Shown piece by piece: positions 8,192 to 17,336 of a stretch of 64,000 bases of DNA. Source of the stretch: an uncultured Bacteroidota bacterium (GTDB taxonomy: Bacteria > Bacteroidota > Bacteroidia > Chitinophagales > Chitinophagaceae). How positions within the stretch are numbered: the first letter of the stretch is position 1; every line of letters begins with the position of its first letter. Under the pieces are notes generated by a model. The model saw nothing but the letters and a program-made list of their open reading frames with translations. It was not told where the DNA came from and did not search any database. The position numbers were made by a program, and so were the translations under genes. Location: positions 1 through 64,000 of the forward strand of contig CAIMDZ010000018.1 in NCBI GenBank assembly GCA_903839875.1. Reading direction: 5' to 3'.

Positions 8192-8448
8192 AAATCCACA
8201 CCTGAACGGTGCTATTGCCACAGTCGCCCAATCCACCAACGAAAAGTTGGGGACACGGTAGCGCAATAAGCCGGGCATAAAACATAGCCATATTGGAATT
8301 TTTCTATCAATTCAGAAATCAGTAAATTTGTATAAAGCATTTTTGTATGACTACGACTGAAGCATTGCGGAAACAGGCAAAAAAATACATTGACAAGGCA
8401 GATGAAAATTCATTGCGTAGGGTAAACGCTATTCTTGAAATAGATCAG
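8171..8448 (+). repeat. Direct repeat copy B (278 bp)
   Basis: Partner of 7461-7737. It runs from the end of the module 2 toxin through the promoter and the 5' part of the module 3 antitoxin. Identity stops abruptly after the codons for I-L-E-I-D-Q, where the two antitoxins diverge. Confidence 0.85.
8323..8330 (+). promoter_or_regulatory. -7 box (TAAATTTG) for TA module 3
   Basis: Same TAnnTTTG box as at 7612, carried by repeat copy B, 16 nt before the antitoxin ATG at 8347. Confidence 0.6.
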
Positions 8449-8583
8449 CAAGAGGATTTTTGGGATGCCCTGCCAGAGTCCGTGAAAAAAGATGTAGATG
8501 AGGCACTTTTGGAGTCTGAAAGGGGTGAAGGAAAACCGCATCACGAAGTAATGAAGAAATATGACAAATGGCGTACGAAATAA
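8347..8583 (+). CDS. Antitoxin of TA module 3
   Basis: 78 aa. The first 35 residues equal those of the module 2 antitoxin. The rest (from Q-E-D-F-W-D-A-L-P-E-S-V-K to K-Y-D-K-W-R-T-K) is unrelated to it and resembles the C-terminus of antitoxins paired with RelE/ParE toxins (E-x-G-E-x-x-x-H-x-E-V-M-x-K-Y). The stop overlaps the toxin start by 16 nt. The mosaic suggests exchange of the toxin-specific half by recombination. Confidence 0.75.
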   Translation: MTTTEALRKQAKKYIDKADENSLRRVNAILEIDQQEDFWDALPESVKKDVDEALLESERGEGKPHHEVMKKYDKWRTK

Positions 8584-8861
8584 TCTGGCTACCCAAGGCT
8601 GAAAAGCGCTATCATGATATAATAAAGTGGCTTGAACAAAATTGGACCGACAAGGAGATCAGCAACTTTATTTCCAAAACAGAGTCTGTGCTGGAATCAA
8701 TAAGATTAGACCCCGAAATGTATCGGAAATCAGAAAGAAGAAATATCAGGCAGGCGATTGTTACAAAGCACAATCTGCTGCTATATACTATCAAAGGAAA
8801 TCGCATTGAATTGGTTGGCTTTTTTGATACACGTCAGAATCCCTCAAAGAAATTCAAATAA
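8568..8861 (+). CDS. ParE/RelE-family toxin of TA module 3
   Basis: 97 aa. It begins Y-E-I-I-W-L-P-K-A-E-K-R-Y and ends V-G-F-F-D-T-R-Q-N-P-S-K, with I-R-Q-A-I-V-T-K-H-N-L-L-L-Y-T-I in the third strand: the RelE/ParE fold. It shares little sequence with the module 2 toxin, consistent with the different C-terminal half of its antitoxin. Overlapping arrangement with the antitoxin supports a type II TA pair. Confidence 0.85.
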   Translation: MAYEIIWLPKAEKRYHDIIKWLEQNWTDKEISNFISKTESVLESIRLDPEMYRKSERRNIRQAIVTKHNLLLYTIKGNRIELVGFFDTRQNPSKKFK

Positions 8862-8928
8862 CCCACTGGCAAAGGAAACAAAGCAACTCTGATCCAACAT
8901 TCAATTCTCCCCTTCCCAACTAATCCCT

Positions 8929-8936
8929 TAAATTTG
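8929..8936 (+). promoter_or_regulatory. Putative uvrA promoter, -7 box TAAATTTG
   Basis: A full TAnnTTTG match 25 nt before the uvrA ATG. A weak TTC sits where the -33 element is expected. Confidence 0.5.
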
Positions 8937-8961
8937 CAGAGACTTACGGCGCTAACAAGCT

Positions 8962-11871
8962 ATGGCAGTTGAAAGAGTATTTATGGCTGAGAAGAAAACA
9001 AGTGTGAAAAGCACTAAAAAGGAAATAACCCCGAAGATCAAACATATAGAAGGTATTTCAGCACCCGAAGTGGAGCATCATACTAATGGTGAAAGTACAC
9101 TGCCTGATCCTCATGATGCGATCTTCATTAAGGGAGCGCGCATGCACAACCTGAAAAATGTGGATGTGGCTATTCCCAGGAATAAACTGGTGGTGGTAAC
9201 CGGTGTGAGTGGCAGCGGGAAATCGTCCCTTACCATGGATACACTTTTTGCCGAGGGCCAGCGAAGGTATGCAGAGAGTCTGAGTTCTTATGCGCGGCAA
9301 TTCCTGATGCGCATGGATAAGCCTGATGTGGATTATATACGTGGTATCTGTCCGGCAATAGCGATAGAGCAAAAAGTAACTACCCGAACTCCACGCAGCA
9401 CAGTGGGCAGTATGACGGAGATCTATGATTATCTGCGGTTGTTGTTTGCGCGTATTGGTAAAACCTATTCACCGGTAAGCGGTAAGGAAGTAAAGAAAGA
9501 CACAGTAACAGATGTGGTGGAGTTTGTGCAAACCCTGCCCGTTGGCGCAAAGGTTCAGTTTATAGTACCACTAATACTGCGCTATAAAAGAAGCCTGGAG
9601 GAGGAACTGAATATTCTGATGCAAAAAGGTTTCAGCAGAATCTACATTCCCAGCCTGGATGAAAAACCAATAAGGATAGAAGATGTACTTGCCGGGACGG
9701 TTTCTGTGGGTAACGCAAAAGTAAACCTGCTGATAGACCGTATTGTTGTTAAAGAACAATTTGATGAAGACGACCTGCACAGGCTGGCTGATAGCATACA
9801 AACTGCATTTTATGAAAGCGAGGGCGAGTGCCTGGTAGAAGTAGGCGGGAAGAAAATTCACACTTTCAATAATAGATTTGAGGCAGATGGTATCATCTTC
9901 GATGAACCATCGCCCAACATGTTCTCTTTTAATAACCCTTACGGAGCATGCCCCAAATGTGAGGGCTTCGGACAGGTACTTGGCATTGATGATGCACTGG
10001 TGATTCCAGACAGACGGCTGAGTGTTTATGAAGGTGCGGTGGTGTGCTGGAAGGGAGAGAAGATGAGTGAATGGAAAGATGGTTTCATCCGTGCTTCAGC
10101 AAAGTATGACTTTCCGATACACAAACCCATAGCCGACCTGACCGACGAACAATATCTATTGCTTTGGGAAGGCAACAGCCATGTGAACGGGATCAATGAC
10201 TTTTTCCAGATGGTGGAACAAAACCTGTACAAGGTGCAATACCGTGTGATGCAGGCAAGGTACAGGGGCCGCACCAGTTGCCCTGACTGTAAAGGCACCA
10301 GGCTGAGAAAGGAAGCAGCTTATGTGAAGATAAATGGCGTAACAATTGCAGACCTGATGTTCAGGCCTGCAGATGAGCTTTATGAATGGTTGCAACAATT
10401 AAAATTAAGTGAGCATGATCAGGCCATTGCAAAACGGATAATGATAGAAGTGAACCAGCGCATGAAAACCTTGCTGGATGTAGGCCTTAGCTACCTGAGC
10501 CTATGCAGGCTGGCAAATACTTTGTCAGGTGGTGAGAGCCAGCGGATACAATTGACCAAGTTCCTGGGCAGCAACCTTACGGATTCTTTGTACATACTTG
10601 ATGAACCCAGTATAGGTTTGCACAGCAGGGATACAGAAAGACTGATAGCAGTGTTGAAATCGCTGCGGGACCTGGGCAATACAGTAGTTGTGGTGGAGCA
10701 TGATGAAATGATGATGCGCCATGCCGACCATATCATAGACATGGGGCCGCTGGCAAGTCACCTTGGTGGAGAGGTAGTAGCTGTTGGCACCTATAAAGAA
10801 CTGATAAAAAACAAAGCAAGCCTGACCGGGAAATATTTAAGCGGTGAATTTAAAATAGAGCCGCCGAAAATTAAGAGAAAGCCCAGTGGCACAATAAGAA
10901 TAGAAGGGTGCAGGCAGAACAACCTGAAGAATATAGATGTTGACTTTCCACTCAACCTGCTTTGCGTAGTAACGGGCGTAAGCGGCAGCGGAAAAACCAC
11001 ACTCGTAAAACAGACGCTCTACCCCGCCCTGCAAAAACACTATGGCGAAGGAGCAGACAGACCTGGACTATTTAAAGAACTGGGAGGTGATCTGAAAAAT
11101 GTTGCGCACATAGAACTTGTGGACCAGAATCCAATCGGGAAATCATCGCGGAGCAACCCTGTTACTTATATCAAGGCTTATGACGAGATCAGGAAACTAT
11201 TTGCCAAACAGCAAATCGCGAAGATGCGTGGCTTTGTAGAGAAACACTTCTCGTTCAATACAGATGGCGGAAGGTGCGATACCTGCAAGGGCGACGGAGA
11301 AGTGGTAGTGGAGATGCAATTCCTGGCAGATGTGCACCTGCTATGCGAAGTGTGCAAAGGGAAGCGCTTTAAGGAAGAAGTGCTGGAGGTGACCTATCGT
11401 GGCAAGAGTGTCTACGACGTACTTGAGATGAGTGTAGACCAGGCCATTGAATTCTTTGCAGATGAAAAGAAACTGGCGCAGGCTTTGCAGCCACTTAGTG
11501 ATGTGGGCCTTGGGTATATAAAACTCGGGCAGAGCAGCGACACACTTAGCGGAGGCGAAGCACAGCGCGTGAAACTGGCATCGTTCCTTGGCAGAGGAAA
11601 AATGAGGGAAAAGGTGCTCTTTATTTTTGATGAACCTACCACCGGCCTGCACATGCACGATATAAAAAAACTACTTGGTTCTTTTGACGCACTTATTGAA
11701 CAGGGACATTCAATAATAGTAATTGAACACAATGCCGATGTAATTAACAGCGCGGATTGGGTGATAGACCTTGGGCCTGAAGGGGGCGTGGGTGGCGGAT
11801 ACCTGCTTTATGAGGGTGTGCCGGAGGGGTTGAAGAAGGTGAAAGGGAGTTATACGGGGCAGTATATGTAA
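8962..11871 (+). CDS. uvrA: Excinuclease ABC subunit A
   Basis: 969 aa. It recognises DNA damage and loads UvrB in nucleotide excision repair. Two ABC ATPase halves are present: Walker [10 protein letters not shown] at 81-89 and a second G-V-S-G-S-G-K-T-T near 675, with signatures L-S-G-G-E-S and L-S-G-G-E-A. The C-x-x-C pairs in each half (C-P-K-C/C-P-D-C and C-D-T-C/C-E-V-C) are zinc ligands. [15 protein letters not shown] is a family signature. The basic tail of about 50 residues before the first domain is longer than in E. coli. An ATG at 8983 is an alternative start. Confidence 0.97.
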   Translation: MAVERVFMAEKKTSVKSTKKEITPKIKHIEGISAPEVEHHTNGESTLPDPHDAIFIKGARMHNLKNVDVAIPRNKLVVVTGVSGSGKSSLTMDTLFAEGQRRYAESLSSYARQFLMRMDKPDVDYIRGICPAIAIEQKVTTRTPRSTVGSMTEIYDYLRLLFARIGKTYSPVSGKEVKKDTVTDVVEFVQTLPVGAKVQFIVPLILRYKRSLEEELNILMQKGFSRIYIPSLDEKPIRIEDVLAGTVSVGNAKVNLLIDRIVVKEQFDEDDLHRLADSIQTAFYESEGECLVEVGGKKIHTFNNRFEADGIIFDEPSPNMFSFNNPYGACPKCEGFGQVLGIDDALVIPDRRLSVYEGAVVCWKGEKMSEWKDGFIRASAKYDFPIHKPIADLTDEQYLLLWEGNSHVNGINDFFQMVEQNLYKVQYRVMQARYRGRTSCPDCKGTRLRKEAAYVKINGVTIADLMFRPADELYEWLQQLKLSEHDQAIAKRIMIEVNQRMKTLLDVGLSYLSLCRLANTLSGGESQRIQLTKFLGSNLTDSLYILDEPSIGLHSRDTERLIAVLKSLRDLGNTVVVVEHDEMMMRHADHIIDMGPLASHLGGEVVAVGTYKELIKNKASLTGKYLSGEFKIEPPKIKRKPSGTIRIEGCRQNNLKNIDVDFPLNLLCVVTGVSGSGKTTLVKQTLYPALQKHYGEGADRPGLFKELGGDLKNVAHIELVDQNPIGKSSRSNPVTYIKAYDEIRKLFAKQQIAKMRGFVEKHFSFNTDGGRCDTCKGDGEVVVEMQFLADVHLLCEVCKGKRFKEEVLEVTYRGKSVYDVLEMSVDQAIEFFADEKKLAQALQPLSDVGLGYIKLGQSSDTLSGGEAQRVKLASFLGRGKMREKVLFIFDEPTTGLHMHDIKKLLGSFDALIEQGHSIIVIEHNADVINSADWVIDLGPEGGVGGGYLLYEGVPEGLKKVKGSYTGQYM

Positions 11872-11895
11872 ATCAAGGCAAGAGTAAAAGACTAA

Positions 11896-12600
11896 ATGTT
11901 GCACTTTCACGTTCATTCCTATATGGCCAGTCGATTCATGGCAGTGATGGTATTTTTCAACTGTGCGGTGGCGGCAAGCTACGGACAAATAACCAGTTGT
12001 CTTACCCAACTAAGAGACCAATCGCTGAACATTATTTACGTCGGCGTCAGCAATAATGTCTGGCTAAAAAACCTGCCTGATGGTTGCGAAGTAAAGTTCA
12101 ACGATAAACTCACTCCACCACGTGACCACTATGCCGACGACTCGTTCTACATTTACAAGAATTTCTTCCTGACGGTCGATAAAGAAGGTAGCTATATTCT
12201 TCGGGTGTTTAAAAACAATAAAGAGATTTTCAAAAAAGAATATCAGGCAAAGAAAATTAATAATCCTGTCGTGCGTTTAGGCGTTGTAAAGGATACTTTT
12301 GCTTCTGTCGAAGAAATTTTAGCGTACCCTGCCGTGGTGTGCAATATTCCCAATTGTTTATTAAAATGCATCTTTAGCATTAATTCATACGAAATCCACC
12401 TGCTCAAAAATATGAACCAGGGAGTATTTGTAAGACGCGAAGAGGGAAGAGATTTGAACGGTGCAGAATTCAGAAAAGAGATTATTGATGAAATTAAGAA
12501 ATTGAAGAAGGGAGACCACATCTTAATTGATGGAATTAAGGCGAGCCGCCCGGATGCCATCACAAGAAGTTTTACTCCGATAAAAGTCACAATCAAATAA
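11896..12600 (+). CDS. Secreted protein resembling the GldM C-terminal region
   Basis: Up to 234 aa. A signal peptide is visible (M-A-S-R-F-M-A-V-M-V-F-F-N-C-A-V-A-A-S-Y-G-Q); the ATG at 11923 would give the shortest n-region. The mature part begins N-I-I-Y-V-G-V-S-N and ends K-K-G-D-H-I-L-I-D-G-I-K-A with a final I-K-V-T-I-K, the pattern of the periplasmic Ig-like domains of the gliding/T9SS protein GldM (M-N-V-L-Y-x-G-V-x-N ... G-D-x-x-x-x-D-N-I-K). There is no N-terminal membrane helix with the GldM motor segment, so this is a stand-alone domain. Role unknown. Confidence 0.6.
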   Translation: MLHFHVHSYMASRFMAVMVFFNCAVAASYGQITSCLTQLRDQSLNIIYVGVSNNVWLKNLPDGCEVKFNDKLTPPRDHYADDSFYIYKNFFLTVDKEGSYILRVFKNNKEIFKKEYQAKKINNPVVRLGVVKDTFASVEEILAYPAVVCNIPNCLLKCIFSINSYEIHLLKNMNQGVFVRREEGRDLNGAEFRKEIIDEIKKLKKGDHILIDGIKASRPDAITRSFTPIKVTIK

Positions 12601-12695
12601 GCTATAGAAAATCTTTTTTGCCTTGTAAAGCCACTTTTCGTAATTTTCAAAAAATTCTGTCCGCCAGGGGGATTTAATACTGAAAAATAAATGAA

Positions 12696-13106
12696 ATGAA
12701 AAAAACACTGATCGTTCTGTTATTTATAATGCCGGCGTTGTGCGCACATGCTCAAAAACACAAGCATAAAAAAGACTTAATTGATAATTCACCACCTCCG
12801 CCGCGGGTGTGGGTTGCGAATATCCATACATGGTGGACTACCCGCGATTCCATACTTGCTAAGCCCATGTTAAGCACCGACTCGGTGGGATGCAGGGTGT
12901 CTGGTTTTACCATCTCTCTACAGGCGCCGGGTCATGAATTTTACGGGCCGCTTTACTCTAATACCTGGGAAATGACAGAAACACAAAAAGGGGTTATCAA
13001 GCAATGGGACTATAATGATGTTACCATGTATGTGCAGGATATACACCTGAACTGCCATGAAAAAGATGCTACATCACCCGCATTTACCTTGAAGTTTAAT
13101 CACTAA
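12696..13106 (+). CDS. Small secreted protein, GldM-C-like half domain
   Basis: 136 aa with a signal peptide ending C-A-H-A-Q at about residue 20 and a His/Lys-rich linker. The segment V-S-G-F-T-I-S-L ... T-E-T-Q-K-G-V-I-K ... Y-V-Q-D-I-H matches the pattern of the last GldM domain (S-F-x-x-S ... L-x-x-x-x-K ... I-x-D-I). It lies 95 nt after a protein with a similar domain, so the two may be related by duplication. Function unknown. A strong terminator follows. Confidence 0.5.
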   Translation: MKKTLIVLLFIMPALCAHAQKHKHKKDLIDNSPPPPRVWVANIHTWWTTRDSILAKPMLSTDSVGCRVSGFTISLQAPGHEFYGPLYSNTWEMTETQKGVIKQWDYNDVTMYVQDIHLNCHEKDATSPAFTLKFNH

Positions 13107-13138
13107 CTATTACCAGTAATTAGCAACCTTATTAAAAC

Positions 13139-13178
13139 AGGACGCCCTCCATTTTATATAGTAAATGGAGGGTGTTCT
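13139..13178. terminator. Bidirectional intrinsic terminator
   Basis: A 16-bp stem with two G-U wobbles (13139-13154 pairs with 13163-13178, 8-nt loop) lies between convergent genes ending at 13106 (+) and 13196 (-), followed by a T-rich run on the + side and a TTTT run on the - side. Confidence 0.85.
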
Positions 13179-13195
13179 CTTTTATTCTACATCAA

Positions 13196-13996
13196 TCATT
13201 TCAAAACAAAATTTATCGGGAGTTTAAAGTATACTTTTACCGCTTTACCATTATGCTTTCCTGGTTTCCATTTTGGCATACTTCTTATCATGCGCAGGGC
13301 TTCTTCGTCACAGCCTCCGCCTATACTGCGTTCAACTACAGCGTCACTTACTGAACCATCCTCATTTACAACAAAACGGATCAAAACCTTTCCTGAAATA
13401 TTAGCATCTCTGGCTGCATCGGGATAATTCAGATGACTGCTTAAATAGACATCCATATCTCCTATAAATTGCGGCATTTGTTCCACCCATATTACAGGAG
13501 CCTCATTTTTGGGTTCAGTTTTATCAGCAACACCTGTTCCAGGAACTTTAGTATCTACAGGCGCAATACCTGAAGTGTCGCCCGGTACATTTCTTAATCC
13601 AGGCAATGCATCTGTCAGTTTTTTATTCTCGGTCAAAAGTTTGTCGGGTTCAATTGGCTCTTTAGTAATCACAGGTGGTGTAAAGACAATAGTCCTGGCT
13701 GGTGGCGCTGGGACTGACGCTACCGGCTTTGGTGGTTTTGGCGGCAGAACTACCGGTTTTTCAACGGGATAAGGTATTGGACAAACAATAGGACCGCGTC
13801 GAACTATAGGCTTGACATGATTCACGTTTATAAAAGAAAAACAAACGAACCCCACCATTCCGATGAATATAACCCCAAATGCCCTTGTAAGCCGTTGGTT
13901 GTAATGTCTGCGCAGTTCGTAGCCGCCGTAGTTTTTGTTGCGCTTGTCGTAGATGATGTCGAGGTAGTCGGCGCGCATTAGTGTTTTAGTGTCCAT
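13196..13996 (-). CDS. Energy transducer TonB
   Basis: 266 aa. The N-terminal cytoplasmic motif A-D-Y-L-D-I-I-Y-D-K-R-N-K-N-Y-G-G-Y-E-L-R is diagnostic of Bacteroidota TonB proteins. A single membrane helix (about 38-56) follows, then a Pro/Lys/Val-rich periplasmic linker and a C-terminal TonB domain (about 180-266) with Y-P-D-A-A-R-D-A-N-I-S-G-K-V. It transmits proton-motive force to outer-membrane receptors. It sits 58 nt after exbD on the same strand. Confidence 0.95.
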   Translation of the reverse strand: MDTKTLMRADYLDIIYDKRNKNYGGYELRRHYNQRLTRAFGVIFIGMVGFVCFSFINVNHVKPIVRRGPIVCPIPYPVEKPVVLPPKPPKPVASVPAPPARTIVFTPPVITKEPIEPDKLLTENKKLTDALPGLRNVPGDTSGIAPVDTKVPGTGVADKTEPKNEAPVIWVEQMPQFIGDMDVYLSSHLNYPDAARDANISGKVLIRFVVNEDGSVSDAVVERSIGGGCDEEALRMIRSMPKWKPGKHNGKAVKVYFKLPINFVLK

Positions 13997-14054
13997 GATA
14001 GTCTGTTTAATAATTAGATGCGGTTATTTTCTTTTTCCATAAAGAAGTTCATAA

Positions 14055-14561
14055 TTATTTTCCAACGAGTGCTTTTTCTTCAACTGTAATATCCATCAGT
14101 ATGTAGTTCTGAATGTCTGTGATCTGCATTTCATCGAGCAACTGCACTACATCGGTATACTGGCTGTCGTCATTGGGCTTTATCAACACATAAACTTTGT
14201 GGGCAGCCTTCGTAAAGCTTGCCGGAAGCTCCTTTACCTGCTTTTTCTTGTTGAGCAGAACCGGGCGCAAATTGCTAATGGCACATTTCTTAAGCTTTTC
14301 TGCCCCCTCTATTTTCCCCTCATAGTACATAACATTGTGTCCCTTTACCGGGATAAGGGTGATCGTACTTTCTTCAGGTATCTCAGTCGAAGGTCCCTCT
14401 GTCGGCATGTTAATTGTCATTGCGTTGGGCTTCGCAATAGTTGTAGTGTAAATGAAAAAAGTGATGAGCAGGAACCCAAGGTCCACCATAGGGGTGAAGT
14501 CTATGCGTGGAGTGTGTTTTTTGGTTTTGCCGTTACGTTGCGGCATGTGTATATCTGCCAT
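14055..14561 (-). CDS. ExbD/TolR-type biopolymer transport protein
   Basis: 168 aa with the hallmark R-I-D-F-T-P-M-V-D-L-G-F-L-L-I-T-F-F near residue 24, whose membrane Asp takes part in proton conduction, and a periplasmic domain. It pairs with TonB downstream. ExbB, needed for the motor, is not in this window; Bacteroidota often encode further exbB/exbD genes elsewhere. Confidence 0.93.
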   Translation of the reverse strand: MADIHMPQRNGKTKKHTPRIDFTPMVDLGFLLITFFIYTTTIAKPNAMTINMPTEGPSTEIPEESTITLIPVKGHNVMYYEGKIEGAEKLKKCAISNLRPVLLNKKKQVKELPASFTKAAHKVYVLIKPNDDSQYTDVVQLLDEMQITDIQNYILMDITVEEKALVGK

Positions 14562-14702
14562 AGCATTGTTTATTATAAAGATGCTATTGGGGGATTATTC
14601 CATAAAATCACTGTTTTTTCGGGTAAAGGATTTAAAGTTGCCTCTTCTTACCGAATCATGTTTATACTGAAATTACTACCTTTGTTGGCAAATCGAGATG
14701 GC

Positions 14703-14894
14703 ATGACTTATATAGTAATTGATACGACAGATAAACAATCTGAAGCCTTTCTAAAGTACGTGAAGACGCTCCCGTTTGCCAAAATTGAATCTGGCTCAAA
14801 CGTTGCTACCATTAAGGCAATGGAACAAGTAAAGAAAGGGAAAACGACCAAGCACAAAAATGCAAAAGACCTTGTTTCTTTTCTGAATAAATAG
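14703..14894 (+). CDS. Small DUF2683-like (antitoxin-type) protein
   Basis: 63 aa from the ATG at 14703; the longer frame upstream is only the antisense of exbD. The pattern T-Y-I-V-I-D-T-T-D-K-Q-S-E-A-F-L-K-Y-V-K-T-L-P-F-A-K-I-E followed by a basic linker resembles DUF2683 antitoxin-like proteins, which usually precede a RelE/ParE toxin. Here the next toxin gene is convergent, on the opposite strand, so this is either an orphan antitoxin or unrelated. Confidence 0.5.
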   Translation: MTYIVIDTTDKQSEAFLKYVKTLPFAKIESGSNVATIKAMEQVKKGKTTKHKNAKDLVSFLNK

Positions 14895-14906
14895 ATATCG
14901 TAGCAG

Positions 14907-15194
14907 CTAACTTTCGTAAACAGGTTGCTGGTAGGTATTAAAAACGCGGGCAATAAATATTATGTTGCCCCGGATACGATAAAGTACTATGTAAGGAAAT
15001 TTAGCTATAACCTTGTAACGAGTATCACCATAAGTCAGGGAGGCGGAGAAAGGCATTTTCTTAATTTGGGCAAAGGTATTCTTCACAACAGAAGCAAAGC
15101 GTTTACCCAAACCTTTTTGTTTGCCGTTGTAATAATCAAAGCCTTTCCGGACATCTTCGATGGCTTTTGGCATTATCTTAAGCACGTACCCCAT
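14907..15194 (-). CDS. ParE/RelE-family toxin
   Basis: 95 aa from the ATG at 15194 (a TTG lies one codon before). It has the ParE layout: Y-V-L-K-I-M-P-K-A-I-E-D-V-R-K-G-F-D-Y-Y-N, the helix G-L-G-K-R-F, F-P-Y-I-V-L-Y-R-I and F-I-A-R-V-F-N-T-Y-Q-Q-P. It overlaps the antitoxin stop by one base (TGATG), so the two are translationally coupled. Confidence 0.85.
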   Translation of the reverse strand: MGYVLKIMPKAIEDVRKGFDYYNGKQKGLGKRFASVVKNTFAQIKKMPFSASLTYGDTRYKVIAKFPYIVLYRIRGNIIFIARVFNTYQQPVYES

Positions 15195-15415
15195 CAATCG
15201 GCGAATATCTGATCTTTTACATCATCCCAGTTCAAAGCATAATCCGGATTTTCATCTAATTTTCTAAATTCTTCCTCAACCAAAGCCTTCTGTTCTTCGG
15301 TAATTACATATTGTTGCCCGCCAGACTCTTCAATTTTAATAAATTTAAGACCGCGCAGCAATTCCATGACAAACTGGAATTTTCTTTCAGGAAATTGAAT
15401 CGTTAGCTGTCTCAT
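15194..15415 (-). CDS. Antitoxin paired with the ParE-type toxin
   Basis: 73 aa from the ATG at 15415 (M-R-Q-L-T-I-Q-F-P-E-R). It has a short N-terminal strand, a helical middle and an acidic C-terminus (N-P-D-Y-A-L-N-W-D-D-V-K), typical of small antitoxins that wrap a ParE toxin. It resembles proteins of the addiction-module type but no named family is certain. The 1-nt overlap with the toxin supports the pairing. Confidence 0.75.
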   Translation of the reverse strand: MRQLTIQFPERKFQFVMELLRGLKFIKIEESGGQQYVITEEQKALVEEEFRKLDENPDYALNWDDVKDQIFAD

Positions 15416-15440
15416 ATACGCAAATTTAGTAAAAAAACAA

Positions 15441-16694
15441 TTACCCCAGTTCAAACACCGTTATCTCCGGCATCACCCCCAGCCTGCCCGGATAACCGAG
15501 GAAACCAAAGCCACGATTCACATACAGATTTTGGTTTCCCGCTGTATAAAGCCCGGCCCATTCATTATACATATACTGTACAGGGCTCCATTTAAACCAC
15601 TTGCTTTCCACACCAAATTGCATGCCATGGGTATGCCCGGAAAGTGTGAGATTTACATCTGAATATTCAGGCACCACCTGCGCATGCCAGTGTGAAGGAT
15701 CGTGAGACAGGAGTATTTTGAACGGAACATTTTTCTCTTTCAGTCCGGCATAAGCTTTGGCCATATCGCCGTAGCGGGTGAAGTTGGCTTTTGCGCTCCA
15801 GTTCTCTATACCTATCAGCGCTATCTTATCACTGCGGCGTTCCAGCACTATGTGTTCGTTCATCAGCAGCCGCCAGCCCATGGAAGCATGGATTGCTTTC
15901 AGCCTGTCAAGATTTTCAATTTTAGCCTCTTTTGATGGCCAGTGTACATAATCGCCATAATCATGGTTGCCCAATGTGGAATAAACGCCCATTGGTGCTT
16001 TTAACCGGGAAAATATTTCCTGGTACTTTGCATCCACTTCGTGCGCATGATTATTTACCAGGTCGCCTGTAAACAAGATGATATCAGCCTTTTGATCCAT
16101 GGCCCTTTCAATGCCATGTGCCACAGCGCTATGATTGTCGAAGCTGCCTGTATGTATATCAGATATCTGCACAATCCTCAAACCTTTAAATCCTTCAGGA
16201 AGGGAAGCAAAATTCAGTTTCATTTTCCTGACCCGGTATTTATAACGGTTTGTGATACCATATGAGAACCCAAGTATAGACAGTCCGCCAAGAACAAGCG
16301 CTGTATGCTTCAGAAATTCAGAACGTGCAATAGTACTAGTGGAAGCGGACGGCTGGTTTATACTTTCGCCAAAAGCCAAGGATGCAATGAGCCAGGTTAC
16401 CAGCCTGCGGATATCATCCACGAGCATTACAAGCAGCACCAATATCTTGCCGACTACAAAACCCAAAACAAAAGCGATATAAAAGTTACGAAGCAGGTGC
16501 GGCATCGCGGCCCAGTTGATCTGCCTGAAAAGAATAAAACCCAACCAGGTGACGGTAGTCAGAAAAAGATAAAGACTTATGAGCGAAACACGCCATGCCG
16601 CCGGTAAATTTCTGACAGATGACCTTACAACAACAAAGGTGTAATACTCAGCCAGGCCAATAATTCCGAGAATAATAATTAACCGTACCCACAT
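15441..16694 (-). CDS. Membrane-anchored metallophosphoesterase (YkuE-like)
   Basis: 417 aa. Four hydrophobic helices occupy about 1-110, with another near 132-146. The calcineurin-like domain follows from about 170: D-I-H (179-181), G-D-L-V-N-N-H, G-N-H-D-Y, L-S-H-D and S-G-H-T-H-G carry the two-metal ligands. YkuE-type enzymes act on phosphoesters at the membrane, for example UDP-lipid intermediates; the substrate here is unknown. The gene starts 3 nt after the FMN reductase gene ends, suggesting one transcript. Confidence 0.9.
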   Translation of the reverse strand: MWVRLIIILGIIGLAEYYTFVVVRSSVRNLPAAWRVSLISLYLFLTTVTWLGFILFRQINWAAMPHLLRNFYIAFVLGFVVGKILVLLVMLVDDIRRLVTWLIASLAFGESINQPSASTSTIARSEFLKHTALVLGGLSILGFSYGITNRYKYRVRKMKLNFASLPEGFKGLRIVQISDIHTGSFDNHSAVAHGIERAMDQKADIILFTGDLVNNHAHEVDAKYQEIFSRLKAPMGVYSTLGNHDYGDYVHWPSKEAKIENLDRLKAIHASMGWRLLMNEHIVLERRSDKIALIGIENWSAKANFTRYGDMAKAYAGLKEKNVPFKILLSHDPSHWHAQVVPEYSDVNLTLSGHTHGMQFGVESKWFKWSPVQYMYNEWAGLYTAGNQNLYVNRGFGFLGYPGRLGVMPEITVFELG

Positions 16695-16697
16695 AAA

Positions 16698-17198
16698 TTA
16701 AAATTTCAAGAACTCCTCAATCTGCTGATTAATCACCTTTTCCGTTTCCGGTTTAAGTAAGGCGCCTTCTTTATTCATCTCTTCGTTAACCTTTGAGATC
16801 AGCATTTTGTTATAATGTACATGTACTTTAAGATAATGAAGTATGGCGGTCATATGCTCAATCCCGCGCAGGTTGCCAGCACGCCCGTCTGAGATACCAA
16901 CAAGTATGGCCTTTTTATACCACCAGCATTTCTTTACATCACTGTTATCCAGCATCAGTTTTAAGATACCGGGAAAGCTGGCGTTATATTCGGGCATAAT
17001 AAAAACGAACTTCTGCGCGGGTATCAGTAAATTCTTTTCCAGTTCCAGCATTTCGGGTCCACGTTCCCAAACCTGTTTGTTTTCAAGCGACAGGAGCTGA
17101 ACATTTTCAGCCCGCTCAGACAATAACTTAAAATAAAGGTTGGCTATGCGCAATGTCATGCTGTCATGACGGTTGGTGCCGGATATTATTGTGATCAT
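16698..17198 (-). CDS. NADPH-dependent FMN reductase family protein
   Basis: 166 aa flavodoxin-like protein. The phosphate loop is I-S-G-T-N-R-H-D-S at 4-12, and F-I-M-P-E-Y-N-A-S-F-P-G at about 87-98 is the second FMN-contacting loop of the family. It catalyses NAD(P)H-dependent reduction of FMN, quinones or azo compounds; the real substrate is unknown. First gene of a probable two-gene operon with the metallophosphoesterase. Confidence 0.88.
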   Translation of the reverse strand: MITIISGTNRHDSMTLRIANLYFKLLSERAENVQLLSLENKQVWERGPEMLELEKNLLIPAQKFVFIMPEYNASFPGILKLMLDNSDVKKCWWYKKAILVGISDGRAGNLRGIEHMTAILHYLKVHVHYNKMLISKVNEEMNKEGALLKPETEKVINQQIEEFLKF

Positions 17199-17336
17199 TC
17201 AAATTCAAAAATAGAAATTTTATACCCAAAGTTGAAAACAATTGCCCAAAAATCGGCTAATTTAAAATCCGCTCTCCTCAATTTATTCTTATTTCGGTAT
17301 AGAAAATCAGTATTACTACTTCCGAAATCCATTTCT

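Noticed and set aside
7435-8278. Minus-strand ORFs with a shared L-L-R-Y-x-V-P-N-F-S-L-V-D segment (7435-7629, 8042-8278)
   Set aside because: They arise from the duplicated intergenic repeat and antisense of the TA genes; they lack starts and context of their own.
14199-14702. Extended N-terminus of the + strand ORF ending at 14894
   Set aside because: This part is the antisense of exbD; only the final 63 codons from 14703 resemble a protein family.
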